From positions 1-42,500 of the forward strand of contig CAILNX010000002.1 in assembly GCA_903835685.1 (NCBI GenBank): DNA of 42,500 nt, written 5' to 3'. Origin of the DNA: an uncultured delta proteobacterium. Its GTDB lineage: Bacteria > Desulfobacterota > Desulfovibrionia > Desulfovibrionales > Desulfovibrionaceae. Below, piece by piece: positions 35,083 to 42,500 of this stretch (within the stretch, counting starts at the first letter, position 1; the number at the start of each line of letters is the position of its first letter). The position numbers and the translations under genes are program-made. Below the pieces are notes generated by a model, which saw only the letters and a list, made by a program, of their open reading frames with translations, made no database searches and had not been told where the DNA came from.

Positions 35083-38000
35083 TCACCCGGCCAGCGTGAA
35101 CCGAAAGGTCGCGCCCTGGCCCGGGACGCCGTCGGCCCAGGCCCGGCCGCCATGGCGGTGGGCCACGCGTTGGACAATGGCCAGGCCCACGCCCGTGCCC
35201 TCGAACTCGTCCTGGCCGTGCAGGCGGTTGAAGGCCCCGAAGAGCTTGGTGGCGTAGGCCATGTCGAAACCGGCCCCGTTGTCGCGCACGAAATACACCG
35301 TGGGTTCGCCGAGCAGGCCGGGCTCGGCCCCGAAGACCACCTCGGCCCCTTCGGTCTTGGAGCTGAACTTCCAGGCGTTGCCCAGAAGATTTTCCAGCAG
35401 CACGCGCACCAGGCGGGGGTCGCCCTGGGCCGCGAGGTCGTCCTGGATGGTCACGGACACCTGGCGGCCGGGGTCCCGTTCGGCCAGCTCGGCCACGATC
35501 TCCCGGGCCAGGGTCGAGAGGTCCACGGCCTCCCGGGTCATCTCCGTGCGGGTGACCTGGCCCAGGCGCAGGATGTCGTCGATGAGCGCGCCCATGCGCT
35601 GGGTGGAGCGCCGGATGCGGGAGAGGTAGTCCCGGCCCTCGGGACCCAGGACGGCCTTGTAGTCCTCTTCCAGAATCTGCCCGAACCCGTCGATGGAGCG
35701 CAGGGGCTGGCGCAGGTCGTGGGACACGGAATAGGAGAAGGCCTCCAGTTCCCGGTTGGCGGCCTGAAGTTCGGCCGTGCGCGCGCTGACCCGCTGCTCC
35801 AGTTCGGCGTTCAGCTTGATGATCTCCTCCCGGGAGTGCTTGCGGTCGGTGACGTCCTGGAGCGAGCCCTCCACCTGGTGGCTTCCGTCGGGCCGGGTGA
35901 TGAGCCGGGCGTTCATGCGCACCCAGCGCAAATCCCCGTCCCGGCGACGCATGACCGTCTCGAAATCCTTGACCACCCCGCTCCCGTCCAGGCGCATGAG
36001 CAGGCTGTTCCAAGCCGCAGGGTCCTCCAGAAGATTGTGCATGGTCCCGGCCGTGGCCTTCAAGGTCTTCACGTAGGGGTAGCCCAGGATGGACAGGAAG
36101 GCCGGGTTGGCGTCCCTAATCTCCCCGTCCTGGCTGCACTGGTAGAAGCCCTCCAGGGCGTTGTCCACGATGTTGCGGTATTTGCGCCGGGCCTGGCGCA
36201 GGGCGGTCTCGATGCGGCGGCGCTTCATGATCTCCCGTTCGCGCTCGGCAATGCCCTCCAGGAGCTTGGCCGAGTGCTCGACCTGGAGCCGCTCCCGTTC
36301 GCGGTAGTAGTCCACGCCCTGCCGGAGTTCGTCCGGGGTGATGCGCAGTTCGGCCAGAAGCCCGCCGTAGGCCTGGGACAAGGCCCGGGACTCCTCCATG
36401 CTGAAGACCGGGGCCTCGGCCAGGACCCGGCCGGCCGAGGCCGCGCCGATGATTCCGGCCAGATGCTTCTCCACCCGGCCGCGCAGGGCGGAAAGCTCCA
36501 GCACGCTGATGTACTGGCGTCCGGTCAGCCCGCATTCGTCCTCGCACTGGGCCACGGTGGCCAGGGCCTCGCGCCGGGGCAGATACCAGCGCAGCACCCC
36601 GGCCAGGCGGTGGGCCTTGCGGCGCAGGGGGATGTCCGCCACGGCCTGATCCGTGGCCACCCCGGTCTCCCGGCCGTACAGGACTCCCACGAACTCCTGG
36701 GCCACCACCCGCTCCCGCCCGGCCTGGGTCCCGGCCAGGGAGCAGAGGGTCAAGGCCCCGGCATTGGCCAGAAGGGACCAGAGCAGGGACTGGGCCAGGG
36801 GCGGCAGGACGCTTAAGCCGAACAGCTCTTCGGGCTTGAGCCAGAAAAGGCCCCAGGGGCCGGAGAGGAGCAGGTCCATGGGCAGGACCTCGGCCCGGGC
36901 CAGGGCCGGCAGGATCAGGGTGTAGGCCCAGACCACGGCCCCCAGGCCGATGCCCCACAAGGCCCCGGTTCGGTTGGCCCGAATCCAGAACAGCCCGGCC
37001 AGGGCCGCCGGGGCGAACTGGGTCACGGCCGCAAAGGCGATGAGCCCGAAATCAGCCAGCATGAGGCCCTGGTCCAGGAGCAGGTGGCAGCCGTACCCGG
37101 CCAGGATGTACAAGGCGGCGATGGCCCAGCGGCAGGGCAGGATGCGGCGGCGCAAGAATCCCAGGACCGGCACGGCCTGGGCCAGGGGCAGGACCCAGTG
37201 GTTGGCGATCATCACGGTCATGGTCATGGCCGAGATGCACACCATGCTCACCGCGGCCGCGCACCCACCCAGAAAGGCCAAGAGGGCCAGCAGGGGCCGC
37301 CCGGCCGACAGGGGCAGGAGCAGGGAATAGACATTGGCCTGGGACACGGGCAGCCCGGCCGAAAAACCGGCCAGGGCCAGGATGGGCGCACCGGCCACCA
37401 GGAGCAGGAGAAAGAGCGGAACGACCCACATGGCGGTCACGATATGCGCGGGCCGGGCGTTCTCCACCACGGCCGCGTGGAACTGATGGGGCAGGAGCAG
37501 GCTAGCCGAAAGCGAGAGCACCAACACGGCCGACCACAGGGAATAGGGCACCCCGCCAGTCCCGCCCAGGGAGGGAAAGGCCCCGGCGGTCTGGGCCCGC
37601 CTGGCCGCGTCCGCCAGGTCAAAGGACAGGGTGGAGGCGGCGAAAAATCCCAGGACAAGCACGGCCACGAGCTTGAACAGGGACATGACCGCCACGGCGC
37701 TCATCATGCCCGGGTGCCGCCGGGTGGGGTCGGCGTGCCGGATGCCGAACAGGATGGTGAAGGCGATGAGCAGGCCTGCGGTGGAAAGGCCCAGGACATG
37801 CCGGAAAGCCCCCTCGGGCTGGACCCCGGCAGAGACCAGCACGTTGAAGGTGGACAGGATGGAGCGGAACTGCAGGGCCACGTAGGGCACGGTGCCCACC
37901 AGGGCCAGGCCCGAGACCAGAAAGGCCACGGCCTGAGACTTGCCGTAGCGGGCCGAGATCAGGTCGGCCACCGAGGTGATGTGGTGCTCGTCCTTCAGTT

Positions 38001-38274
38001 TGGCCAGGCGGCGCAGGACCTGCCACCAGACCAAGGCCCCGGCCGTGGGTCCCAGGTAGATGGCCAGGAACAGCGGCCCCCGGGCCAGGCAGTCGCCCAC
38101 GGACCCGAAAAAGGTCCAGCCCGTGGCGTACACCCCCAGGCCCAGGGCGTAGACCAGGGGATGATCCGAAGGGTCCCGGCCCCCGGCGGCCAGGGCGTCC
38201 ACCCGACGGGCCAGCAATACCAGGGAGGCCAGGGCCAGGACCAGCATGGCCAGGAGGGCGGCGGGAGAGAACAT
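35083..38274 (-). CDS. CbrA-like SLC5 symporter / PAS / histidine kinase fusion (1,063 aa)
   Basis: A sensor kinase whose input module is a solute:sodium symporter-like membrane domain. Residues 1 to about 505 form about a dozen membrane helices, with YATGWTFFGSVGDCLARG and TSVADLISARYGKSQ typical of the SLC5 family. A cytoplasmic helical linker (about 520-660) precedes a PAS domain (about 690-800) ending in VEGSLQDVTDRK. After a coiled coil comes the kinase core: H-box YSVSHDLRQPLRSI (His about 850), N-box LLENLLGNAWKFSS, DNGAGF, and EGTGVGLAIVQRVAHRHGG. This is the architecture of CbrA, which controls carbon and nitrogen use in pseudomonads. A 71-residue membrane protein gene lies 9 bases upstream and the K+ channel-hemerythrin gene 5 bases downstream. 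No response regulator is nearby. The ligand is unknown; amino acids or other Na+-coupled solutes are candidates. Confidence 0.92.
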   Translation of the reverse strand: MFSPAALLAMLVLALASLVLLARRVDALAAGGRDPSDHPLVYALGLGVYATGWTFFGSVGDCLARGPLFLAIYLGPTAGALVWWQVLRRLAKLKDEHHITSVADLISARYGKSQAVAFLVSGLALVGTVPYVALQFRSILSTFNVLVSAGVQPEGAFRHVLGLSTAGLLIAFTILFGIRHADPTRRHPGMMSAVAVMSLFKLVAVLVLGFFAASTLSFDLADAARRAQTAGAFPSLGGTGGVPYSLWSAVLVLSLSASLLLPHQFHAAVVENARPAHIVTAMWVVPLFLLLLVAGAPILALAGFSAGLPVSQANVYSLLLPLSAGRPLLALLAFLGGCAAAVSMVCISAMTMTVMIANHWVLPLAQAVPVLGFLRRRILPCRWAIAALYILAGYGCHLLLDQGLMLADFGLIAFAAVTQFAPAALAGLFWIRANRTGALWGIGLGAVVWAYTLILPALARAEVLPMDLLLSGPWGLFWLKPEELFGLSVLPPLAQSLLWSLLANAGALTLCSLAGTQAGRERVVAQEFVGVLYGRETGVATDQAVADIPLRRKAHRLAGVLRWYLPRREALATVAQCEDECGLTGRQYISVLELSALRGRVEKHLAGIIGAASAGRVLAEAPVFSMEESRALSQAYGGLLAELRITPDELRQGVDYYRERERLQVEHSAKLLEGIAEREREIMKRRRIETALRQARRKYRNIVDNALEGFYQCSQDGEIRDANPAFLSILGYPYVKTLKATAGTMHNLLEDPAAWNSLLMRLDGSGVVKDFETVMRRRDGDLRWVRMNARLITRPDGSHQVEGSLQDVTDRKHSREEIIKLNAELEQRVSARTAELQAANRELEAFSYSVSHDLRQPLRSIDGFGQILEEDYKAVLGPEGRDYLSRIRRSTQRMGALIDDILRLGQVTRTEMTREAVDLSTLAREIVAELAERDPGRQVSVTIQDDLAAQGDPRLVRVLLENLLGNAWKFSSKTEGAEVVFGAEPGLLGEPTVYFVRDNGAGFDMAYATKLFGAFNRLHGQDEFEGTGVGLAIVQRVAHRHGGRAWADGVPGQGATFRFTLAG

Positions 38275-38283
38275 GGCGGCCGG

Positions 38284-38499
38284 TCAGCGGGGGGTGTCCC
38301 GACGGTTTATGGCCCGGGACAGGGCCACGAGCAGCCCCAGACCCGCGATCCAGGCCCAGAGGAAGCGGGCCAGCACGGAAATGAGATCCCCCTCGGCCAA
38401 CAGGCTCAGAAGGGGCCAGGACAAAAAAACCAGGGCCAGGGCCAGGAAGAACCACTGGGTCCCGGCCTCGGCCAGGGCCTGGCCTAGAGCCCGGCGCAC
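38284..38499 (-). CDS. Small membrane protein (71 aa) upstream of the symporter-kinase, CbrX-like position
   Basis: GAGGAGGG lies 5 bases before the GTG at 38499. Two hydrophobic helices (about 16-35 and 42-62, WFFLALALVFLSWPLLSLL and LWAWIAGLGLLVALS) are joined by a short acidic loop; the tail is basic (RAINRRDTPR). The stop is 9 bases before the symporter-kinase ATG, which lacks a clear ribosome site of its own, so translation of the kinase may depend on this gene. In pseudomonads a small gene (cbrX) precedes and is coupled to cbrA in the same way; that comparison is by position and size, not by alignment. It may be a subunit of the symporter-like domain. Confidence 0.8.
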   Translation of the reverse strand: MRRALGQALAEAGTQWFFLALALVFLSWPLLSLLAEGDLISVLARFLWAWIAGLGLLVALSRAINRRDTPR

Positions 38500-38575
38500 G
38501 GTTCCCTCCTCGGGTCGGCCTTAAGGGGCATGGCCGGGCAAGTAAGAGGGGCGAGGTAGGGGAACATGGCTGGAA

Positions 38576-38604
38576 ACACTAGCCGCAGCAGGACGGGCTG
38601 TCAA
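38576..38604 (-). promoter_or_regulatory. Candidate promoter of the kinase-channel operon
   Basis: On the minus strand a perfect TTGACA (38604-38599) is spaced 17 bases from TAGTGT (38581-38576), which keeps three of six -10 positions. It lies about 77 bases before the GTG at 38499, in the region shared with divergent cheR. No clear promoter was found for cheR. Confidence 0.5.
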
Positions 38605-38686
38605 TGGCGGCCGGGACATGGCTTGACGAAATGGGCGGAAAAGACGTAAGGGAGCTAGAAAGTACGGTCCTCAACCGGAAGGAAAC

Positions 38687-39562
38687 ATGGCCCTGACTCT
38701 TTCACCCACCTTGTCCCTGCGCAAGGCCCCGTCCATCTCCGACGAGGAGTTCCGCAAGCTGCGGGACTTCATCTATTCCAAGTGCGGCATTTTCGTGGAC
38801 GACAAGCGCAAATATCTGTTCGAGACCCGCTTCGGCCCCCGCCTGAACGCCCTGGGGGCCAAGTCCTTTTCCGAATATTTCCAGATCCTGACCCTGTCCC
38901 CGGACAAGGACAAGGAGTTGGCCAGCCTCTTCGAGATGGTCACCACCAACGAGACCAGTCTGTACCGGGACACCAAGCAGCTCGACGGGGTCCGGGCCAG
39001 CATCCTCTCCAAGATCATCAAGGAGCAGCGGGCCAAGGGCAAGTTCGAGCTTTCCGTCTGGTCCGCCGGGTGCTCCTCGGGCGAGGAACCCTATACCCTG
39101 TCCATCCTCCTGCACGAGGAGCTGGGGCCGGAGTTGCGCAAATGGCGCATCGCCATCACCGGCGTGGACCTCTCCCCGGCCATGGTGGCCAAGGCCAAGG
39201 CCGGGGTCTACCAGGAGTACGCCTTCAAGACCACGCCCGAGGACATCAAGAAGAAGTACTTCACCCCGGTGGTCGGGGGACTGAAAGTCACGGACTCGGT
39301 GGCCTCCCTGACCTGCTTCCAGAGCATGAACTTAAACGACGCCGCGGCCACCAAACGCATCCCCAAATCCCACCTGGTCTTCTGCCGCAACGTCATTATC
39401 TATTTCGACGAGGCCATGAAGAAAAAGGTGGTCTCCTCCTTCTACGACAACCTGCTCCCCGGGGGGGTCCTGATCCTCGGCCATTCCGAGACCCTGCACA
39501 AGATATCCGCGGCCTTCAAGCCCATGATGCTCCCAGGGGCCATGGCCTATGAAAAAATCTAA
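38687..39562 (+). CDS. cheR: Chemotaxis protein methyltransferase CheR
   Basis: Methylates glutamates of chemoreceptors using S-adenosylmethionine, setting adaptation. It has 291 residues; GGAAGGA precedes the ATG at 38687. The N-terminal helical domain (about 15-85: SDEEFRKLRDFIYSKCGIFVDDKRKYLFETR) and the receptor-contacting region (VTTNETSLYRD, about 85-95) come first. The SAM-binding motif VWSAGCSSGEEPYTLSILL is at about 123-141, then the acidic strand ITGVDLSPAMV, the FCRNVIIYFD motif and the C-terminal GHSETL. No receptor or other che gene is adjacent. A gene for an HDOD signalling protein starts 14 bases downstream, suggesting a two-gene operon ending at the terminator at 40866. Confidence 0.95.
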   Translation: MALTLSPTLSLRKAPSISDEEFRKLRDFIYSKCGIFVDDKRKYLFETRFGPRLNALGAKSFSEYFQILTLSPDKDKELASLFEMVTTNETSLYRDTKQLDGVRASILSKIIKEQRAKGKFELSVWSAGCSSGEEPYTLSILLHEELGPELRKWRIAITGVDLSPAMVAKAKAGVYQEYAFKTTPEDIKKKYFTPVVGGLKVTDSVASLTCFQSMNLNDAAATKRIPKSHLVFCRNVIIYFDEAMKKKVVSSFYDNLLPGGVLILGHSETLHKISAAFKPMMLPGAMAYEKI

Positions 39563-39576
39563 CCTCGGGGCCAACC

Positions 39577-40788
39577 ATGTCGAAAGTGCGCACTGAAGAC
39601 CTGAAGCCCGGACTCATCGTCAGCGAGGACGTGAAAAGCCCTGACGGCCGGGTCATCCTGCCCAAGGGCGGCCGGATTGAGGCCTTCCACCCCATGCTCC
39701 TCAAGGGCCTGGGCGTGACCGAGGTCGAGGCGGACAGCGGCGATGACGAAAAACTCCTGCAGGCCGCCGCGGACTACACCCGCGAATTCTTCTCCTACGC
39801 CAACCCGGACAGCCCGGTCCTGGCCGAACTCTTCCTCTACGCCACGGGCCTGGTGGCCCAGCGTCTGGCCACGGGCTGGGTCCCGCCCACCCTGGGCGAA
39901 CGCATGGCCCAGAACGTGGAGCACCTCTCCGACGTGCTCCCGGCCGACGAGGCCGACCCGGAAAAGATCGTGCGCCACGAGACCGAGCTGGCCAGCTTTC
40001 CCGAATCCTCCCTGCGCCTGAAGGCCGAGCTGGAGTCGCCCAAGGCCTCCATCGGGTCCCTGACCAAGCTCATCGGCCAGGACCTGGGCCTTTCGGCCAA
40101 GCTGCTCAAGCTGGCCAACAGCCCCCTGTACAATTTCGCCGAGCCCGTGGAAAGCATCCAGCGGGCCGTGACCTTGATCGGCCTGCGCGAGGTCTCCACC
40201 CTGGCCCTGGGCATGGCCACCATCAACTACTTCCAGGGCATCCCCCCGGAGCTGGTGGACATGAAGTCCTTCTGGCGGCACTCCATCTCCTGCGGGATCT
40301 TCGCCAAGATCCTGTCCCAGGCCATGGGCTCGGGCATGAACCCCGAGCGCTTTTTCATCGCCGGGCTCCTCCACGACGTGGGCCGCCTGATCATGTTCAA
40401 GAAGCTGCCCTACGCCTCCACCGAGGCCCTGCTCTACGCCCGGGAGAATTTCGTGCCCATCGTGGCCGCCGAGGCCGCCCTGATCGGGTACACCCACACC
40501 GCGGTCAGCCAGTATCTTTTGGCCAGTTGGAAGTTTCCGGCCATGCTGGCGGACCTGATCAACAACCACCACTCGCCCAAGGCCGCCCCGGACCCGCGTC
40601 TGGCCGCGATCATCCACACGGCCGACGCCATGTCCAACGCCGTGGAGATCGGCGCGGGCCGCCTCTACGTGCTCCCGGACTTCGACGACGAGTCCTTTGC
40701 CCTCATGGGCCTGCCCGCCAGCGGTCTGGCCAAGGTCTTCGCCGACTACGAGACCCAGGCCGAACAGACCATCTCCGCCTTCTTCTAG
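39577..40788 (+). CDS. HDOD-domain signalling protein
   Basis: A 403-residue cytoplasmic regulator. Residues 1-55 (VRTEDLKPGLIVSEDVKSPDGRVILPKGG) form the small beta domain often found before HD-GYP and HDOD domains. After a helical region, the HDOD domain (about 135-335) contains LTKLIGQDLGLSAKLLKLANSPLYN, AVTLIGLREVSTLALG, FWRHSISCGIFAKIL, and the HD-like motif GLLHDVGRLIMF. The C-terminal part (about 335-403) has HHSPKAAPDPRLAAIIHTADAM. HDOD proteins lack a complete phosphodiesterase site and act as scaffolds in chemotaxis, motility or other signalling. Its position 14 bases after cheR supports a motility or adaptation role. The ATG has only a weak ribosome site (CGGGGCC), consistent with translational coupling to cheR. 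Confidence 0.9.
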   Translation: MSKVRTEDLKPGLIVSEDVKSPDGRVILPKGGRIEAFHPMLLKGLGVTEVEADSGDDEKLLQAAADYTREFFSYANPDSPVLAELFLYATGLVAQRLATGWVPPTLGERMAQNVEHLSDVLPADEADPEKIVRHETELASFPESSLRLKAELESPKASIGSLTKLIGQDLGLSAKLLKLANSPLYNFAEPVESIQRAVTLIGLREVSTLALGMATINYFQGIPPELVDMKSFWRHSISCGIFAKILSQAMGSGMNPERFFIAGLLHDVGRLIMFKKLPYASTEALLYARENFVPIVAAEAALIGYTHTAVSQYLLASWKFPAMLADLINNHHSPKAAPDPRLAAIIHTADAMSNAVEIGAGRLYVLPDFDDESFALMGLPASGLAKVFADYETQAEQTISAFF

Positions 40789-40865
40789 CCCCCGGACATA
40801 CCGCCCGCCCCCTTTGGAGGGGGGCCGGGCCGGGCCCTTCTGCCCCTGCACCGCGCTTCGCGCCC

Positions 40866-40898
40866 TGGCCGCATGAGCCCCTCCGGGCCATTTTTTTT
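40866..40898 (+). terminator. Terminator after the cheR-HDOD operon
   Basis: TGGCC (40866-40870) pairs with GGCCA (40886-40890); a CCC/GGG pairing inside may strengthen the hairpin, and eight T residues follow directly. A GC-rich inverted repeat (CCCCC...GGGGG) just upstream has no T-run. Confidence 0.7.
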
Positions 40899-40981
40899 CG
40901 CCCACCCCCAATCTCTGCTTGACAACGCCTTTGATGACCCGGCGTTTTTATGGTCACAACTACCGGCTATCAAGGGGTGGG

Positions 40982-41009
40982 TACCCTGGCTGTACCCTGT
41001 CTCTACCCT
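40982..41009 (+). repeat. Three TACCCT direct repeats at 11-bp spacing
   Basis: TACCCT occurs at 40982, 40993 and 41004, exactly one helical turn apart; the first two copies extend to TACCCTG. Tandem 11-bp-spaced half-sites are the usual binding pattern of OmpR/PhoB-family response regulators. They lie about 115 bases before the candidate -35 of the downstream gene, within the 402-base gap 40789-41190. Confidence 0.5.
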
Positions 41010-41123
41010 ATCCCAGGGGTGCCCTGGCGTGAGGGTCAAATTTTCCTCTCCAATATTGATCGCAAGTCGAAGGTTCCTGGAACAGGGGCCGGACAGCACT
41101 CGCGTGGCGCGGGTCTGGAATAT

Positions 41124-41152
41124 TCGACATGCGGTATGTGGCACGGTATTTT
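41124..41152 (+). promoter_or_regulatory. Candidate promoter of the hydrolase-like/exported protein pair
   Basis: TCGACA (41124-41129) and TATTTT (41147-41152) have a 17-base spacer. The predicted start near 41160 leaves a leader of about 30 bases with AAGGAG at 41179-41184, 6 bases before the ATG at 41191. Confidence 0.5.
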
Positions 41153-41190
41153 TATTGTCAAAAACGCGAAAGAGTTTTAAGGAGAAAGCC

Positions 41191-42066
41191 ATGGACTACT
41201 GGATGGAAGGATCGAACAGCGGAAGCGACGAGGACACAACCCAGGACATGGGCCAGGACAAGGCCCAGGACAGCGGCAGGACCCTTGGCCAGGATGACGG
41301 CGGCCTCATCGACTGGGGCTGGCCCGACCAGACCCAGCCCATCAAGGCCCCCCGAGAAAAGACCCTAGGCGAGTGGCTGTATCCGAATATGAAGCAGAGC
41401 TTCATGCGGGACCAGCCCGACGAGCGCCTGGCCGAGCGCGCTTCGACGAACGACGAGGGCGGCGCAGACGGTTCGGTCCCCGGGACCGGGGACGGCGGGG
41501 GCGACTACTGGAAAGGCCTCGGCGATTTCTTCGGCCCGGGCGAGGCCGAGGCCAAAGGGAACAAGTCCGCCAACTATAATCCGTACCCTGCCGACGGCTC
41601 GGAGGCGGAGAGGTTGGATCATCTGACCCGGGTGCTTTATAAAGAAACAGCAGGGATGCGGCCCCAGCCCGTGGACCCCACGGCTGGACCCGACAATCGG
41701 GACAAATGGGACCCCGCGTCCTTCGAGGACTTGCAGAACGGCAGGAAGCATATGGCCGTGGTGGCCATGCGCAATCCGGGCGTGGGTTATTTTGAGGGCA
41801 ATGATTTCGATCCAAAAGTATGGAACGATTGCCAGGCGGCGGCCAAGGAAGGCATGGGCTTGGAGGAATATATGCCGGAAGAGGTGCAGCATTTTTATAT
41901 GGCCAAGGAAGGTGTTCCGGTCAAAGAAACGGTTGATTGGGCACAGGATGATTCGATCTACGACACGTTTGGCCCCTTCAAGAGTTGGGGCGGGGACATA
42001 AAGAACGGCGAAAACGCGATCATCCGCATCCATGAGAAAAAGTATGGTGAAGGGGCAAAGGAATGA
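41191..42066 (+). CDS. Possible SleB-like cell-wall hydrolase or effector, function uncertain (291 aa)
   Basis: AAGGAG lies 6 bases before the ATG at 41191; the frame extends upstream but that part lacks coding character. No signal peptide is seen. The first 140 residues are acidic, Gly/Asp-rich and probably disordered (SDEDTTQDMGQDKAQDSG, DGSVPGTGDGGGDYW), with one hydrophobic-aromatic patch (LGEWLYPNMKQSF). From about 147 the sequence becomes ordered: HLTRVLYKETAGMRP, then AVVAMRNPGVGYFEGNDFDPKVWNDC. The spacing of the glutamate and the following AVVAMRNP resembles the ARxxYxEARGE...AVAxVxLNR pattern of SleB-type peptidoglycan hydrolases, but this is remote. The stop overlaps the start of the next gene (ATGA), which encodes an exported protein. 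A disordered leader, a hydrolase-like end and a coupled exported partner would fit an effector-immunity pair; this is inference. Confidence 0.6.
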   Translation: MDYWMEGSNSGSDEDTTQDMGQDKAQDSGRTLGQDDGGLIDWGWPDQTQPIKAPREKTLGEWLYPNMKQSFMRDQPDERLAERASTNDEGGADGSVPGTGDGGGDYWKGLGDFFGPGEAEAKGNKSANYNPYPADGSEAERLDHLTRVLYKETAGMRPQPVDPTAGPDNRDKWDPASFEDLQNGRKHMAVVAMRNPGVGYFEGNDFDPKVWNDCQAAAKEGMGLEEYMPEEVQHFYMAKEGVPVKETVDWAQDDSIYDTFGPFKSWGGDIKNGENAIIRIHEKKYGEGAKE

Positions 42067-42500
42067 AAAGTTTGTGCTTGACCATGTTGATTGTATTTTT
42101 GGCTTACAGCCTGCCCAACAAAAGCGTGGCTTGTGAGGAAGACCCAGAGATACGCCTGAAAGTGAAATACATCGGACAGGTATGCGAAGTAGGTGGGTCT
42201 GAATGGCTTTTCACCAAACTGACGAAGAAACCGGAAAAAGCCCTGTGTTCTTTGGTCAAACAACTGAACACCACGAGCGCAAAGGAAATACACACCTGGG
42301 AGGGGGAAAGCAAAATGGACGCCAGCAGTCAGGTCTGGCGCATCCGCGCCCTGCGGTTTCTGACCTGCGGCCAGGATTTCTCCTCTTTCACCCAGTACAG
42401 GCCGGACAAGGCCAGGGACCCCGAGGACTATTGGAGTCACCTTGCGGGGGGTGCACTCAGGAATAAAAAACCCGGCGATCAGGTGGAGGTCCTGTTCTTC
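42063..42500 (+). CDS. Exported small protein, partial (cut by the window end), possible immunity partner
   Basis: The ATG at 42063 overlaps the previous stop. Residues 1-23 (MKSLCLTMLIVFLAYSLPNK...) are a signal peptide with likely cleavage after SVA; a cysteine follows directly, but a lipobox is not clear. The mature part seen so far (about 120 residues) has several cysteines (near 41, 62 and 102), a LKVKYIGQVCEV strand and a WRIRALRFLTCGQDF segment. The family is not recognised. Codon use is less GC-rich than in the neighbours. The frame is open at the window edge. Coupling with the hydrolase-like gene and periplasmic export suggest it may inhibit that protein, as immunity proteins do, but a shared pathway role is equally possible. 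Confidence 0.7.
   Translation, partial: MKSLCLTMLIVFLAYSLPNKSVACEEDPEIRLKVKYIGQVCEVGGSEWLFTKLTKKPEKALCSLVKQLNTTSAKEIHTWEGESKMDASSQVWRIRALRFLTCGQDFSSFTQYRPDKARDPEDYWSHLAGGALRNKKPGDQVEVLFF

Noticed and set aside
35152-36816. A 554-codon plus-strand frame over the symporter-kinase gene
   Set aside because: It is antisense to well-defined PAS and kinase motifs and has no domain signature.
41139-41152. TGGCAC suggesting a sigma-54 promoter before the hydrolase-like gene
   Set aside because: The matching -12 element (TTGC at the right distance) is absent; the sequence there is a T-run.

Overview
This window looks like a chromosomal segment of a high-GC, Gram-negative bacterium, most plausibly a Desulfovibrio-like sulfate reducer (Desulfobacterota). 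That placement is inferred from gene content: an acetyl-CoA carboxylase carboxyltransferase with alpha and beta fused in one chain beside a divergent biotin carboxylase, an anaerobic-type CbiD, several multi-PAS kinases, a hemerythrin-containing protein, and a very large RTX-type surface protein. Coding DNA is strongly GC-biased at third codon positions, which produces many long but spurious antisense frames. I see no CRISPR array, insertion sequence, integrase or rRNA.

Layout. Positions 130-14316 (minus) are a single 4,728-residue secreted calcium-binding mosaic protein: a FecR-like domain, a low-complexity Gly/Thr/Pro linker, RTX-type repeats, a nidogen-like domain, seven FG-GAP/VCBS repeats, delta-60 repeats and a type I secretion-like C-terminus. 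A CRP/FNR-type palindrome sits next to its candidate promoter. Positions 15027-18709 hold the accC / fused accA-accD pair, closed by a terminator. Positions 18835-20861 hold a HigBA-type toxin-antitoxin operon with an operator over its promoter, then cbiD. Positions 21175-24153 encode a membrane Cache-HAMP-PAS3 histidine kinase. Two orphan small genes behind a candidate sigma-28 promoter (24237-24785, minus) and tRNA-Lys(CTT) follow. Next come a DsbD-like thiol-disulfide transporter, a nitronate monooxygenase-family flavoprotein, a conserved membrane protein, a DEAD-box RNA helicase with a long leader and an Arg-rich tail, a small double zinc-ribbon protein, and an MnmA/ThiI-like PP-loop protein with a QER-repeat tail. 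A second toxin-antitoxin pair (ribbon-helix-helix plus PIN-like) lies at 32714-33690.

The most interesting block is 33704-38499 (minus). It is a three-gene operon encoding a 71-residue membrane protein, a CbrA-like solute-symporter/histidine-kinase fusion, and a K+ channel fused to RCK domains and a complete seven-ligand hemerythrin domain. This looks like a membrane signalling unit linking substrate or ion sensing to oxygen or redox-gated potassium flux.

The right end carries a cheR-HDOD operon (38687-40788). After it, in DNA less GC-rich than its neighbours, is a pair encoding a possible SleB-like hydrolase and an exported partner cut by the window end; this could be an effector-immunity pair. 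Functions are assigned from motifs read by eye. No database search was run.
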